The notes: generated by a model not told the origin, from the letters alone. DNA of 64,000 nucleotides from Caldimonas thermodepolymerans (GCF_015476235.1 NZ_CP064338.1:1426001-1490000), one strand, 5' to 3'; counted from the first letter of the stretch, positions 17,113 through 30,061 are shown. Program-made: numbers and translations.

Positions 17113-18311
17113 AGCTGCGTCCGACCCCCTACGTCTGGGTCAGCTTCGCGATGATCGTCGGCGTGATGGGCACGGCGCTCATCAGCCCGCTGTACGGGCT
17201 GTACCGCGACGCCTGGGGCCTCAAGCCGAGCGACGTGTCCATGATCTACGTCGTCTACATGTTCGGCGCGCTGTGCGGGCTGTTGACGCTGGGCCGCCTG
17301 GCGGACCGGCTGGGCTTCCGCCCGGTGATGACCGGCTCGCTGGTGCTGGTGCTGGTCGGCACGCTGATCAGCCTGGCCGCGCCGGACATGGCGGTGCTGT
17401 CGGTCGGGCGCTTCATCGTCGGCGTGGCCTCGAGCATGATGACCACCTCGGCCACCGTGGGGCTCACCGCGCTGTCGCCGTTCGGGCGCCCGCAGCGCGC
17501 GGCAGTGATGGCCGGGCTGCTGATGGCGGTCGGCTTCGGACTCGGGCCGCTGCTGGGCGGCATCATGGGGCAGTGGGCCCCCGCACCGCTGGTGACGACC
17601 TACGTGCCCACGCTGGTGCTTGGCGCGCTGGGCCTGTGGGCCTTGCGGCGGGTGCCGCTGCCGGCAGAGGGGGGCGGGCCGTCGCGGCGCCTGCACTGGC
17701 GCGATCTGCTGCCGCACCTGACCTGGCCCGAGGCGAGCGCCTCCTCGACCTTCCTGCTCACCTGCATCCTGCCGTTCCTGGTGTTCGGCGTGTTCGGCCT
17801 GTACGCGGCGATGTCGCCGCTGTTCCTCGACAAGCTGGTGCCCTGGCACGGGCCGGTGGTCAGCGGCACGGCGATCGCGCTGATCCTGTTCATGTCCGCC
17901 GCGGTGCAGAACCTGGTCAGCCACATGAAGACCTACCGCTGCGGCTCGCGGGGCATGGCCGTGCTGGTGCTGAGCAACGCCCTGCTGATGGTCAACCTGT
18001 TCGTCGGCTCGGGGCTGCTGTTCGTGATCGGCGTGGTGTGCACCTCGATCGGCCACGGCATGGGCTCGGTGGCCGGCATGAGCGTGGTCACGCGCATCGC
18101 CGGGCCGCACAACCGCTCGGGGCTGGTCGCGACCTTCCTGCTGGTCGGCTACATCGGCAGCATGCTGCCGATGATGGCGATGGGCTGGATCGCCGACCAC
18201 TGGGGCCTGCCGGTGGCGGTGTGCGCGTTCTGCTCGATGGTGATCGTGCTGGGCACCGTCGTCGGCGTGCTGTTCCACCGCCATCCGCGCATCCGCGCCG
18301 TCGCGGGCTGA
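17109..18311 (+). CDS. MFS transporter, MarR-coupled
   Basis: A 400-residue, 12-helix major facilitator with motif A LGRLADRLGFRPVMTG (about 59-74) and a cytoplasmic central loop (about 180-200). It starts inside the MarR stop codon (ATGA overlap), a common layout for a drug or aromatic-compound exporter under MarR control. Length and helix pattern fit the DHA1 group. Substrate cannot be deduced. It ends 82 bases before the gamma-carbonic anhydrase gene, which has its own promoter-like box. Confidence 0.88.
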   Translation: MKLRPTPYVWVSFAMIVGVMGTALISPLYGLYRDAWGLKPSDVSMIYVVYMFGALCGLLTLGRLADRLGFRPVMTGSLVLVLVGTLISLAAPDMAVLSVGRFIVGVASSMMTTSATVGLTALSPFGRPQRAAVMAGLLMAVGFGLGPLLGGIMGQWAPAPLVTTYVPTLVLGALGLWALRRVPLPAEGGGPSRRLHWRDLLPHLTWPEASASSTFLLTCILPFLVFGVFGLYAAMSPLFLDKLVPWHGPVVSGTAIALILFMSAAVQNLVSHMKTYRCGSRGMAVLVLSNALLMVNLFVGSGLLFVIGVVCTSIGHGMGSVAGMSVVTRIAGPHNRSGLVATFLLVGYIGSMLPMMAMGWIADHWGLPVAVCAFCSMVIVLGTVVGVLFHRHPRIRAVAG

Positions 18312-18364
18312 ACCCCGTGCTTCCCTGCATGGCCCCGCGCGCCGGACGGGCGCATGATTCTTCC

Positions 18365-18370
18365 TAGAAT
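18365..18370 (+). promoter_or_regulatory. -10-like box for gamma-carbonic anhydrase gene
   Basis: TAGAAT within TTCCTAGAATC, 23 bases before the ATG at 18394; AGGAG follows at an ordinary ribosome-binding distance, so this transcript would have a short leader. Confidence 0.45.
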
Positions 18371-18393
18371 CACACGTTCTTCAGGAGTGCTGC

Positions 18394-18918
18394 ATGGCGA
18401 TCTACCAGCTCGGCGACATCCGCCCCGTCATCCATGAAACGGCCTGGGTGGCCGACAGCGCCGAGGTGATCGGCAACGTGGAGATCGGCGAGGACGCCAG
18501 CATCTGGTTCGGCACCGTGGTGCGCGGCGACACCGAATCGATCCGCATCGGGCGCGGCTCCAACGTGCAGGACAACTCGGTGCTGCACGCCGACTTCGGC
18601 AAGCCGCTGGTCATCGGCGAGAACGTCACCGTGGGCCACCAGGTGATGCTGCACGGCTGCACGATCGGCGACGGCTCGCTGATCGGCATCCAGGCCGTGG
18701 TGCTCAACGGCGCGAAGATCGGCCGCAACTGCGTGGTCGGCGCCGGCGCGGTGGTCACCGAGGGCAAGGAGTTCCCCGACGGCTCGATGATCCTCGGGGC
18801 GCCGGCGCGGGCGGTGAAGCAGCTCACCCCGGAGCAGATCACCGCCTTCCAGTTCGGTGCGCGGCACTATGTCGAGAATGCCCGCCGATTCAAGGCCGAG
18901 CTGAAGAAGATCGGCTGA
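18394..18918 (+). CDS. Gamma-carbonic anhydrase family protein
   Basis: A 174-residue left-handed beta-helix protein of the gamma-carbonic anhydrase/YrdA-PaaY group. Hexapeptide repeats run from about residue 18 to 140. Metal-binding histidines are visible in VLHADFG (about 66), GHQVMLHGC (about 83 and 88). Members reversibly hydrate CO2 with Zn or Fe or act as thioesterase-like proteins; activity is not guaranteed. AGGAG 7 bases upstream supports ATG 18394. The hslO gene follows after 19 bases and may be co-transcribed. Confidence 0.9.
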   Translation: MAIYQLGDIRPVIHETAWVADSAEVIGNVEIGEDASIWFGTVVRGDTESIRIGRGSNVQDNSVLHADFGKPLVIGENVTVGHQVMLHGCTIGDGSLIGIQAVVLNGAKIGRNCVVGAGAVVTEGKEFPDGSMILGAPARAVKQLTPEQITAFQFGARHYVENARRFKAELKKIG

Positions 18919-18937
18919 CCCCCAACCTGGACCCATC

Positions 18938-19924
18938 TTGAGCGCAACCCTTTCCCACAGCGAACTGCACAAGTTCATCTTCGAAGGCCTGCCCGTGCGG
19001 GGCATGATCGTGCGCCTGACCGACGCCTGGCAGGACATCCTGCAGCGCCGCGAGCAGTCGGGCGGCTACGCGCGGCCGGTGCGCGAACTGCTCGGCGAGA
19101 TGGCCGCCGCCGGCGTGCTGATGCAGTCGAACATCAAGTTCAACGGCGCGCTGGTGCTGCAGATCGCCGGCGACGGCCCCGTCAAGCTCGCGGTCGCCGA
19201 GGTGCAGCCGGACCTGAGCCTGCGCGCCACCGCGAAGGTGATCGGCGAGGTCGACGAGGCCGCGCAGCTCGAGGCACTGGTCAACGTGCACGGGCAGGGG
19301 CGTTGCGCGATCACGCTGGACCCGCGCGACCGCCTGCCGGGCCAGCAGCCCTACCAGGGCGTGGTGCCGCTGCACGGCCCGCAGCACGAGCCGCTGCAGC
19401 GCCTGAGCGACGTGCTGGAGCACTACATGCGGCAGTCCGAGCAGCTCGAGACCACGCTGGTGCTGGCCGCCAACGACACCGTGGCCGCGGGGTTGCTGAT
19501 CCAGCGCCTGCCGGTCGAAGGCGAGGCCAACCTGGGCGGGCGGGCCGGCGAGGAGACCGCCGAGCTGGACGAGGCCTACCACCGCATCTCGCACCTGGCC
19601 GCGTCGCTGACCCGCGAGGAGCTGCTGACGCTGGACGTGGACACCATCCTGCGCCGCCTGTTCTGGGAAGAATCGCTGCGCCGCTTCGAGCCGCTGACCG
19701 GCGAGCACGGGCCGCGCTTTGCCTGCAGCTGCTCGCGCGAGCGCGTCGGGCAGATGCTCAGGGGCCTGGGCCGCGAGGAGGTCGACGGCATCATCGCCGA
19801 GCAGGGCCGGGTCGAGATCGGCTGCGACTTCTGCGGCGCGCTCTACCACTTCGACGCGGTCGACGTGGGCGGCCTGTTCACCGAAGAGCGCAATCAGCCG
19901 CCGTCCTCGTCGTCGATCCAGTGA
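18938..19924 (+). CDS. hslO: Redox-regulated chaperone Hsp33
   Basis: A 328-residue holdase activated by oxidative stress. The C-terminal zinc switch is complete: Cys263-x-Cys265 (FACSCS) and Cys296-xx-Cys299 (GCDFCG) form the four-thiolate zinc site that opens to disulfides under oxidation. The N-terminal domain has HKFIFEGLPVRGMIVRL (about 10-26). Start is TTG 18938, giving the MSATLSHSEL N-terminus; no ATG is suitably placed. About 30 residues longer than E. coli Hsp33. Its end overlaps the convergent small gene at 19894 by 31 bases. Confidence 0.94.
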   Translation: MSATLSHSELHKFIFEGLPVRGMIVRLTDAWQDILQRREQSGGYARPVRELLGEMAAAGVLMQSNIKFNGALVLQIAGDGPVKLAVAEVQPDLSLRATAKVIGEVDEAAQLEALVNVHGQGRCAITLDPRDRLPGQQPYQGVVPLHGPQHEPLQRLSDVLEHYMRQSEQLETTLVLAANDTVAAGLLIQRLPVEGEANLGGRAGEETAELDEAYHRISHLAASLTREELLTLDVDTILRRLFWEESLRRFEPLTGEHGPRFACSCSRERVGQMLRGLGREEVDGIIAEQGRVEIGCDFCGALYHFDAVDVGGLFTEERNQPPSSSSIQ

Positions 19925-20427
19925 CCGCGGGGCACCTGGCGCGGCAGCCGGAACAGCCGGTGCTCGCATTCGGGCACCAGGCATTCCGGACAGCACCAGG
20001 GGCGCAGGCGAGGGGCCGACTCCGATGACGTCCCGGGACGCCGTGACGGGGGCGCGAGCAGGCGGCAGGCCGCCTCGAGGCGCTCGGCCGGGGTGCGGCC
20101 GTAGACCACGCCGTAGGACCATCCGGCGCGCTGCAGCGCCTCGCGCAGGCGCTGGTCCAGCGCCTCGGCCGCCGGGCGCTGTGCCGGCGGCAGCACGTCC
20201 AGGCCGGCGAGCAGGCAGCGGGCCGGCGCGGGCAGGGCGGCTGCCGCGCCCTCCAGCAGGGCCTCGGTGACGTCGAGCACCTGCCAGGCCGTGCCGGATG
20301 CGAGCCGCTCGCGCAGGCCGGCGCACAGGGCCTGCACGTCGGCGCCGGTGGCCCCGGCCACCGCCAACGTGAAGCCGCCCGGCAGGGCCGGGCGGACGGG
20401 GGCAGGCGGAAGAAACGAAGCGCTCAC
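19894..20427 (-). CDS. Conserved hypothetical Cys-rich protein coupled to ftsB
   Basis: A 177-residue protein I cannot assign with confidence. The N-terminus has a nucleotide-binding-like strand and turn (FTLAVAGATGADVQAL) that lacks the Lys-Ser/Thr of a Walker A motif. The middle part (CLLAGLDVLPP ... GWSYGVVYGRTPAERLEAA) resembles the NadR-like P-loop ATPases of Burkholderiales as I remember them. The C-terminus has a cysteine cluster WCCPECLVPECEHRLF that could bind zinc. Start is GTG 20427, overlapping the ftsB stop (GTGA), so it is translated as part of the eno-ftsB operon. The 3' end overlaps hslO. Confidence 0.6.
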   Translation of the reverse strand: MSASFLPPAPVRPALPGGFTLAVAGATGADVQALCAGLRERLASGTAWQVLDVTEALLEGAAAALPAPARCLLAGLDVLPPAQRPAAEALDQRLREALQRAGWSYGVVYGRTPAERLEAACRLLAPPSRRPGTSSESAPRLRPWCCPECLVPECEHRLFRLPRQVPRGHWIDDEDGG

Positions 20428-20708
20428 CGCGGCGGTGGCGTCAGCTGCACGTAGATCTCGTCGGGCTTGATCATGCCGAGGTCGTAGCGGGCCTTTTCCT
20501 CGACCATCTCCAGCCCTTCCCTGAGGTCGCTGACCTCGGCCGCGAGCTGCTGGTTGCGCTCGCGGCTGCGGTCGTTCTTCGCCCGCTGTTCGGCCAGCCG
20601 CCCCTGCAGCTCCATCACGCGGTGCACCCCGTGCTTGCCGAACCACAGCTCGGCATGCACGAGCACCAGCAGCCCGGCGAGCACCAGCGTGAGGAGGCGG
20701 GCCGACAT
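20424..20708 (-). CDS. ftsB: Cell division protein FtsB
   Basis: A 94-residue divisome protein that bridges FtsL and FtsQ and activates septal peptidoglycan synthesis. One N-terminal membrane helix (about 4-21) is followed by a periplasmic coiled coil (about 28-72: LAEQRAKNDRSRERNQQLAAEV) and the conserved EEKARYDLGMIKPDEIY tail. It is 8 bases after eno, in the usual proteobacterial eno-ftsB order. Confidence 0.93.
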   Translation of the reverse strand: MSARLLTLVLAGLLVLVHAELWFGKHGVHRVMELQGRLAEQRAKNDRSRERNQQLAAEVSDLREGLEMVEEKARYDLGMIKPDEIYVQLTPPPR

Positions 20709-20716
20709 GGCGCCGA

Positions 20717-22021
<1,305 letters not shown>

Positions 22022-22103
22022 TCAATGAATCTGTCTGTCGTGGGGGCGGCAGGGCGTCGACCGCGGACGGCACCCCGCAGGCGGGGTGACCCCTGCCGGC
22101 GCC

Positions 22104-22958
22104 TCAGCTGAAGTTGTTCTCCAGGAACCCGTTGCGCTTGGTGATGCGGTCGAGCTCGACCAGCGTGGCCAGCAGGTCCTTCATGCGCTTGAGCGGCACG
22201 GCGTTGGGCCCGTCGCTGAGCGCCTTGCTCGGGTCGGGGTGGGTTTCCATGAACAGGCCCGCCACGCCGACGGCCACCGCGGCGCGCGAGAGCACCGGCA
22301 CGAACTCGCGCTGGCCGCCGGAGCTGGTGCCCTGGCCGCCGGGCAGCTGCACCGAGTGGGTGGCGTCGAACACCACCGGGGCACCGGTCTCGCGCATGAT
22401 CGCCAGCGACCGCATGTCGCTGACCAGGTTGTTGTAGCCGAAGCTGGCGCCGCGCTCGCAGGCCATGAAGTTGTCCTCGGGCAGGCCCTTCTCGCGCGCG
22501 GCGTCGCGGGCCTTCTGGATGACGTTCTTCATGTCGTGCGGCGCGAGGAACTGGCCCTTCTTGATGTTGACCGGCTTGCCCGACTGCGCCACGGCGCGGA
22601 TGAAGTCGGTCTGGCGGCACAGGAAGGCGGGCGTCTGCAGCACGTCGACCACCTGGGCGACCACCGGGACCTCCTCCTCGGTGTGCACGTCGGTCAGCAC
22701 CGGCACGCCCAGTTCGCGCTTGACCTTGGCGAGGATCTCCAGGCCTTTTTCCATGCCGGGGCCGCGGAACGAGCTGCCCGAGGAGCGGTTGGCCTTGTCG
22801 TAGCTGGACTTGAAGATGAACGGGATGCCCAGCTCCGAGGTGATCTCCTTGAGCGTGCCGGCAGTGTCCATCTGCAGTTGCTCGGACTCGACGACGCAGG
22901 GGCCGGAGATCAGGAAGAAGGGTTGGTCGAGACCGACCTGGAAGCCGCAAAGCTGCAT
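22104..22958 (-). CDS. kdsA: 3-deoxy-8-phosphooctulonate (KDO-8-P) synthase
   Basis: A 284-residue enzyme condensing PEP with arabinose-5-phosphate to make KDO-8-phosphate for the LPS inner core. Typical motifs are [12 protein letters not shown] (about 12-23), [12 protein letters not shown] (about 48-59), DVHTEEEVP and [12 protein letters not shown]. The Asn in KANRSS suggests the metal-independent class. The ATG at 22958 starts MQLCGFQVG; an in-frame upstream ATG adds an unlikely basic tail. It sits between pyrG and eno, a common betaproteobacterial arrangement. Confidence 0.97.
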   Translation of the reverse strand: MQLCGFQVGLDQPFFLISGPCVVESEQLQMDTAGTLKEITSELGIPFIFKSSYDKANRSSGSSFRGPGMEKGLEILAKVKRELGVPVLTDVHTEEEVPVVAQVVDVLQTPAFLCRQTDFIRAVAQSGKPVNIKKGQFLAPHDMKNVIQKARDAAREKGLPEDNFMACERGASFGYNNLVSDMRSLAIMRETGAPVVFDATHSVQLPGGQGTSSGGQREFVPVLSRAAVAVGVAGLFMETHPDPSKALSDGPNAVPLKRMKDLLATLVELDRITKRNGFLENNFS

Positions 22959-23004
22959 GCTGTGACCTCGTGTTGCAAAAAAGCCGCGTCGCCGCGGCAT
23001 CGGT

Positions 23005-24720
<1,716 letters not shown>

Positions 24721-24725
<5 letters not shown>

Positions 24726-25560
24726 TCGACGCCGCCTGCGCGGCGGCCTCGAAGCGCCGCAGCCAGTCGACGACCGCATCCACGGTCTCGTCGGGCTTCT
24801 CGAACGGGTACAGGTGGGTGCCCTCGATCCAGGAAATGCGGCCCTGGGTGAGGCGCTGCGTGGCGCGCATGCCGACCTGCCGCACCTCCTTGGATTGGGT
24901 GCCGCCGATGAAGGCGACCGGCCGCTGCGGCGGGCGACGGCGCAGCAGGCGCGGCAGGTGGTGCGGCAGCGAGTTGTAGATGTCGGTCTCCACCTCGCGC
25001 CGGAAGCTCAGCGCCTGGCCCTCGCCGGTGCTGTAGGTGCCGGCGGCGATGTAGTCGCGCAGCACGTCGGGCCGCCAGCGGGCGAACGCGGGCTTGGAGG
25101 CGAAGTGCGCATAGGCCTCCTCGGCGCTGGTCCAGACGTTGCGGCGCTGGCGCGAGATGCGGCCCGGCGAGACCTTGTGGATCCAGCCGGTGGCCTTGGC
25201 CAGCTGCACCGCGGTGGCCTTGAAGCCGTACAGCACCGGGGAGTCGAGCAGCACGACGCCGCGTACCAGCTCGGGCCGGGACAGGCAGGCCAGCAGGCTC
25301 AGGTAGCCGCCCAGCGAGTGCCCGACCAGCCAGGCCGGGCGGCCGGGCACCTCGGCCTCGATGAAGCGGACCAGCTGGTCGCGCAGGTAGGGCCAGTTGT
25401 CGGTGACCGGAAAGCGCGGGTCGTGGCCGAACTTCTCGACCGCATGGACTTCGTAGCCATGCTGGCGGAAGCGCTCGAACAGCACGCGGTAGGTGCCGGC
25501 CGGGAAGCCGTTCGCGTGCGAGAACACGATCGGGGCAGGGGAGGAGGTCGGCTCAGCCAT
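24721..25560 (-). CDS. Alpha/beta-fold hydrolase
   Basis: A 279-residue cytoplasmic hydrolase of unknown substrate. IVFSHANGFPAGTYR (about 11-25) forms the oxyanion loop, GHSLGG holds nucleophile Ser82, and a histidine in IEGTHLYPFE (about 252) completes the likely triad. No signal peptide. The ATG at 25560 overlaps the end of the proteasome-like gene by 8 bases, so mutS, that gene and this hydrolase are translationally coupled. Sequence pattern fits general esterase/lipase-like hydrolases. Confidence 0.85.
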
Positions 25561-26380
25561 CGGGCGCATGGATCTTGCGCAGGGGGTTGAGGGATTCCTG
25601 CTGCTGGGGGGCGGCGGCGTGCAGCGTCGGCTCGGCCGCGCCGGCGTCCCAGGTGGGGTTGGGCAGCGAGACGAACGCCTCGCGCAGCCGCTGGCCCCAG
25701 CTGTCGCGGATCTGGCGGAAATACGGGTCGCGCTCGTCGATGTGCACGATGCGTTGCGCGTGCAGCGTGTCGGCCTCGTAGACCAGCAGGTCCAGCGGCA
25801 GGCCGACCGAGAGGTTGGAGCGCAGCGTCGAGTCCATCGACACCAGCGCGCACTTGACGGCCTGGTCCAGCGGCGTGGCGGGGGTGACGATGCGGTCGAT
25901 GATGGGCTTGCCGTACTTGGACTCGCCGATCTGGAAGTAGCACACGCCGTCCACGCCCGCCTCGACGAAGTTGCCGGCGGCGTAGACGTTGAACAGCCGC
26001 ATCGGCTCGCCGCGGATCTGGCCGCCGAAGATCAGGTTGACGTTGAACTCGATGCCGAAGTTGCGCAGCGCCGCGGCGTCGCGCTCGTGGACCTTGCGCA
26101 CGCAGGCGCCGACGATGCGCGCCGCGTCGTGCATGCTGCGGCAGTTCCAGATCGAGACGCTGCCGTCGTCTCCGTCGATGGTCTCGGTGCGCAGCAGCTG
26201 GCGCACCGCCTGGGTGATCGCGAGGTTGCCGGCCGACAGCAGCACCATGACCCGGTCGCCCGGCTGCTCGTAGACCGACATCTTGCGGAAGGTGCTGATC
26301 TGGTCCAGGCCGGCGTTGGTGCGGGAGTCGGACAGGAACACCATCCCGGCGTCCAGCCGCATGGCGACGCAGTAGGTCAT
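25553..26380 (-). CDS. Proteasome-type protease (Anbu/bacterial proteasome homologue)
   Basis: A 275-residue Ntn-hydrolase of the proteasome beta-subunit superfamily, matching the Anbu family. After removal of Met1 the N-terminal Thr would be the nucleophile ([12 protein letters not shown]). [21 protein letters not shown] supplies the conserved Asp and Lys region and [11 protein letters not shown] the Gly-rich strand. Known Anbu forms open-ring or helical dodecamers and usually lies with an alpha-E protein, an ATP-grasp and a transglutaminase gene. None of these is here; it starts inside the mutS stop (ATGA) and overlaps the hydrolase downstream. Its substrates are unknown. Confidence 0.87.
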   Translation of the reverse strand: MTYCVAMRLDAGMVFLSDSRTNAGLDQISTFRKMSVYEQPGDRVMVLLSAGNLAITQAVRQLLRTETIDGDDGSVSIWNCRSMHDAARIVGACVRKVHERDAAALRNFGIEFNVNLIFGGQIRGEPMRLFNVYAAGNFVEAGVDGVCYFQIGESKYGKPIIDRIVTPATPLDQAVKCALVSMDSTLRSNLSVGLPLDLLVYEADTLHAQRIVHIDERDPYFRQIRDSWGQRLREAFVSLPNPTWDAGAAEPTLHAAAPQQQESLNPLRKIHAPDG

Positions 26381-28977
26381 GAGGCTTTCCCTTGCAGTTC
26401 CTTGAGCCGGTACAGCGCGTCCAGCGCCTCGCGCGGGGACATCGCGTCCGGCTGCAGGGCGGCGAGCGCCTCCTCCACCGGCGACGGGGCGCGCTGCTCC
26501 TCGGACGGCGGCGGGGGCGGGGCGAACAGGTCGATCTGCGCGTCGTGCGCGCGCTGCTGGGCTTCCAGCGCCTCCAGCGTCGCGCGCGCCTGGCGGATCA
26601 GCGCGGGCGGCATGCCGGCCAGGCGGGCGACCTGCACGCCGTAGCTGCGGCTGGCCGGCCCGGGCTGGATCTCGTGCAGGAACACGATGTCGTCGCCCGA
26701 CTCGGCCGCCGAGACGTGCACGTTGATGGCCCGCTCGTGCTTCGCGGGGAACTCGGTCAGCTCGAAGTAGTGCGTCGCGAACAGCGTGAACGAGCGGTTG
26801 CGGTCGTGCAGGTGGGTGGCGATCGCGCTGGCCAGCGCCAGCCCGTCGAAGGTCGAGGTGCCGCGGCCGATCTCGTCCATCAGCACCAGCGACTGCTCGG
26901 TGGCGCCGTGGATGATGGCCGCCGCCTCGGTCATCTCCAGCATGAAGGTGGACTGCGCGTTGGCCAGGTCGTCGGCCGCGCCGATGCGGGTGTGGATGGC
27001 GTCGATCGGACCGAGGCGGCAGCTCCTGGCCGGCACGTAGGAGCCCATTGCCGCGAGCAGCACGATCAGCGCCACCTGGCGCATGAAGGTCGACTTGCCG
27101 CCCATGTTCGGGCCGGTGATGACCAGCATGCGGCGGTTGGCGTCGAGCCGGCAGTCGTTGGGCATGAACGGGCCGTTGCCGGTCTCCAGCAGGCGCGCCT
27201 CGACGACCGGGTGGCGGCCCTGCTCGATCTCGATGCAGGGCTCCTTGACGAACTGCGGCTGGCACCAGTTGAGCGTGGTGGCGCGCTCGGCCAGCGCCGC
27301 CAGCGCGTCCAGCCCGGCCAGCGCCCGTGCCAGCGCGGTCAGCGCCGGCAGGTGCGGCTGCAGCGCGTCGAGCAGCTGCTCGTAGAGCATCTTCTCGCGC
27401 GCCAGCGCACGGTCCTGCGCGGACAGGGCCTTGTCCTCGAAGGCCTTGAGCTCCGGCGTGATGAAGCGCTCGGCGTTCTTCAGCGTCTGGCGACGCTGGT
27501 AGTCCAGCGGCACCTTGTCGAGCTGGCCCTGCGTGACCTCGATGTAGAAGCCGTGCACCTTGTTGAACTGCACGCGCAGGTTGGCGATGCCGGTGCGCGC
27601 CCGCTCGCGCGCCTCCAGGTCGATCAGGAAGGCGTCGCAGTTCTGGCTGATTGCGCGCAGCTCGTCCAGCTCGGCATCGAAGCCGGGGGCGATCACGCCG
27701 CCGTCGCGCACCATCACCGCCGGTTCCTCGGCCAGGGCGCGCTGCAGCTGGTCCAGGATCTCGGGCGGCGGGGTGAGGGCGGCGGACAGCTCGACCAGCA
27801 GCGGCGCGGCCTGCGCCGGCAGCGTCGCGCGCAGCGCGGGCAGCGCCTGCAGCGTGGTGCGCAGCCCGGCCAGCTCGCGCGGGCGCACCTGGCGCAGCGC
27901 CAGGCGAGCGGCGATGCGCTCGACGTCGCTGACCTGCTTGAGCGCGTCGCGCAAGGGCTCGAAGCCGTGCCCGATCAGCGCGGCGATCGCCTCGTGGCGC
28001 TGGCGCGCCTGGGTGCGCTCGCGCAGCGGGTAGACCAGCCAGCGGCGCAGCGCCCGGCTGCCCATGCCGGTGCGGCAGGTGTCCAGCACCGACAGCAGGG
28101 TGGGGCTGTCCTCGCCGCGCAGGGTCTGGGTCAGCTCCAGGTTGCGCTGGGTCGAGGGCGGCAGCTCGAGCAGGTCGCTGGCGCGCTCGACCGACAGCGT
28201 GCTCACGTGCGCCAGCGCACGGCCCTGGGTGTGTTCGGCGTAGCTCAGCAGCGCGGCCGCGGCGGCATGCGCGACCGCGAGGTCCTGCGCGTTGTAACCG
28301 GCCAGGCTCGCCACGCGCAGCTGCTCGCACAGCTTGCGCGCCCCCAGCGCGCTGTCGAACTGCCAGGCCGGGCGCTTGGTGACGGCGGCGCGCGCCTGCT
28401 GCACCGCAGGCGGCAGCTCGTCGCCGCAGACCAGCAGCTCGGCCGCGTTCAGGCGGGCCAGCCAGGTGTCGAGCTCGCGCGCCGAGCATTCGGTCAGGCC
28501 CAGCTGTCCGCTGCTCAGGCCCAGCCAGGCCAGGCCGTAGGTGGCGCCCTTGTGGTGCAGCGCGACCAGCAGGGTGTCGCGCTTGTCGGCCAGCAGCTCG
28601 GTGTCGGTCACCGTGCCGGGGGTGACCACGCGCACCACCTTGCGCTCGACCGGGCCCTTGGCGGTGGCCATGTCGCCGACCTGCTCGGCGATCGCCACCG
28701 CCTCGCCGAGCTTGATCAGCTTGGCCAGGTAGGCCTCGACCGAGTGCACCGGCACGCCGGCCATCACCACCGGCTGGCCGGCGCTCTGGCCGCGCGTGGT
28801 GATCGTGATGTCGAGCAGCCGGTTCGCCTTGACGGCGTCGTCGTAGAACAGCTCGTAGAAGTCGCCCATCCGGTAGAAGACGAGCGTGTCCGGGAACGCC
28901 GCCTTGATGCGCAGGTACTGCTGCATCATCGGCGTGTGCTGGCTGAAGTCCTGCATGGGCTGAGCCGGGCGGTCCAT
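26377..28977 (-). CDS. mutS: DNA mismatch recognition protein MutS
   Basis: An 866-residue mismatch sensor. The mismatch-binding domain has [15 protein letters not shown] (about 35-49) with the Phe-x-Glu motif. The connector, lever and clamp domains follow. The ABC-type ATPase has [16 protein letters not shown] (about 617-632), the Walker B/D-loop region [17 protein letters not shown] and the histidine in [10 protein letters not shown]-terminal tail of about 60 residues ends in the tetramerisation-like [12 protein letters not shown]. Start ATG 28977 is the first; ATG 28956 is possible, and neither has a Shine-Dalgarno. mutL is 21 kb away. Confidence 0.97.
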   Translation of the reverse strand: MDRPAQPMQDFSQHTPMMQQYLRIKAAFPDTLVFYRMGDFYELFYDDAVKANRLLDITITTRGQSAGQPVVMAGVPVHSVEAYLAKLIKLGEAVAIAEQVGDMATAKGPVERKVVRVVTPGTVTDTELLADKRDTLLVALHHKGATYGLAWLGLSSGQLGLTECSARELDTWLARLNAAELLVCGDELPPAVQQARAAVTKRPAWQFDSALGARKLCEQLRVASLAGYNAQDLAVAHAAAAALLSYAEHTQGRALAHVSTLSVERASDLLELPPSTQRNLELTQTLRGEDSPTLLSVLDTCRTGMGSRALRRWLVYPLRERTQARQRHEAIAALIGHGFEPLRDALKQVSDVERIAARLALRQVRPRELAGLRTTLQALPALRATLPAQAAPLLVELSAALTPPPEILDQLQRALAEEPAVMVRDGGVIAPGFDAELDELRAISQNCDAFLIDLEARERARTGIANLRVQFNKVHGFYIEVTQGQLDKVPLDYQRRQTLKNAERFITPELKAFEDKALSAQDRALAREKMLYEQLLDALQPHLPALTALARALAGLDALAALAERATTLNWCQPQFVKEPCIEIEQGRHPVVEARLLETGNGPFMPNDCRLDANRRMLVITGPNMGGKSTFMRQVALIVLLAAMGSYVPARSCRLGPIDAIHTRIGAADDLANAQSTFMLEMTEAAAIIHGATEQSLVLMDEIGRGTSTFDGLALASAIATHLHDRNRSFTLFATHYFELTEFPAKHERAINVHVSAAESGDDIVFLHEIQPGPASRSYGVQVARLAGMPPALIRQARATLEALEAQQRAHDAQIDLFAPPPPPSEEQRAPSPVEEALAALQPDAMSPREALDALYRLKELQGKAS

Positions 28978-28995
28978 CGCGGCAGGGGCGCAGGG

Positions 28996-29961
28996 TCAGC
29001 GTGCGGGGCCGGTGTCCTTGTCGCCGGCCAGGTCGACCTTGCGGATGCGCACCGGGCCCTTCTTCTTGGCGGCCGGTTGCGCGCCGGCCTCGGGCTCGCC
29101 GGTGGCCGGGGCGGGCGCCGGGGCCGGTGCGGCGGGCTCGTCCACGTCCTTGATCACGCGGGTGAAGGGCGACAGCAGCTGCACCATCTGGCTGTAGATG
29201 CGCGGCGTGGCGGCCACCACCTCGCGCTGGTGCAGGAAGTCCGGCTCGCCGGTGAAGTTGCCGATCAGCCCGCCCGCCTCGGTGACGATCAGCGAGCCGG
29301 CGGCCACGTCCCAGGGGTTCAGGCCGGTCTCGAAGAAGCCGTCGTAGTAGCCGGCGGCCACGTAGCACAGGTCCAGCGCGGCCGCGCCCGGGCGGCGCAG
29401 GCCCGCGCACTGCGTCATCACCGCCTCGAACATCTTCATGTAGCGCTTGAAGTTGTCGCCCTTGCGGAACGGGAAGCCGGTGCCGATCAGGCTGTCGGAC
29501 AGGCGGGTGCGCTTGGACACCCGGATGCGGCGGTCGTTCAGGAAGGCGCCGCGGCCCTTGGAGGCATAGAAAAGGTCGTTGCGCGCCGGATCGTAGACCA
29601 CCGCCTGCTGGATCTGGCCGCGCACCTGCAGCGCGATCGACACCGCGTAGACCGGGAAACCGTGGATGAAGTTGGTGGTGCCGTCCAGCGGATCGATGAT
29701 CCACAGGTAGTCGCTGTTCTTCGCGCCGTGGGCGCGCCCCGATTCCTCCGCGAGGATGCCGTGGCCGGGATAGGCGGTCAGCAGGGTCTCGATGATGGCC
29801 TGCTCGGCGGCGTGGTCCACCTCGGTGACGAAGTCGTTGGTGGACTTGGCGGTCACGCGCAGCAGGTCCAGGTCCATCGAGGCGCGGTTGATGATGGCGC
29901 CGGCAGCGCGGGCGGCCTTGACGGCCGTGTTGAGCATCGGGTGAAGCGCTTGTTGGGACAT
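28996..29961 (-). CDS. suhB: Inositol monophosphatase family protein SuhB
   Basis: A 321-residue Mg-dependent phosphatase; SuhB also joins NusA/NusB antitermination complexes on rRNA operons in E. coli. Metal-binding motifs are LAEESG (about 69), [15 protein letters not shown] (about 85-99) and [17 protein letters not shown] (about 211-227). The last 50 residues form an Ala/Pro-rich linker and a basic end ([12 protein letters not shown]) beyond the usual family length. Start ATG 29961. It is divergent from trmJ, another RNA-related gene, with promoter-like boxes in the 178-base spacer. Confidence 0.93.
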   Translation of the reverse strand: MSQQALHPMLNTAVKAARAAGAIINRASMDLDLLRVTAKSTNDFVTEVDHAAEQAIIETLLTAYPGHGILAEESGRAHGAKNSDYLWIIDPLDGTTNFIHGFPVYAVSIALQVRGQIQQAVVYDPARNDLFYASKGRGAFLNDRRIRVSKRTRLSDSLIGTGFPFRKGDNFKRYMKMFEAVMTQCAGLRRPGAAALDLCYVAAGYYDGFFETGLNPWDVAAGSLIVTEAGGLIGNFTGEPDFLHQREVVAATPRIYSQMVQLLSPFTRVIKDVDEPAAPAPAPAPATGEPEAGAQPAAKKKGPVRIRKVDLAGDKDTGPAR

Positions 29962-30044
29962 GGCAATACCTGCGGCGATGGCGTACGGGGAGCTTGGGGG
30001 GAGCAAGAGCGACGCGAGGCCAGCCGGATGGCGGGCCTCGCAAA

Positions 30045-30061
30045 GATAATGTCGGATTCTA
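30045..30061. promoter_or_regulatory. Divergent -10-like boxes for suhB and trmJ
   Basis: TAGAAT on the minus strand (30061 to 30056) points to suhB, and GATAAT on the plus strand (30045 to 30050) points to trmJ. Each would give a leader of about 85 bases. No -35 is clear. Confidence 0.35.

Noticed and set aside
22071-22088. CACCCCGC/GCGGGGTG hairpin between kdsA and eno as a terminator
   Set aside because: Loop is only two bases (four if the last pair opens) and no T-run follows; terminator function not supported.
25553-30043. A very long minus-strand open frame (about 1496 codons) crossing suhB and mutS
   Set aside because: It is a high-GC shadow frame; only its last 276 codons are the real Anbu gene. 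The rest is Arg/Gly/Ala-rich noise out of frame with mutS and suhB.
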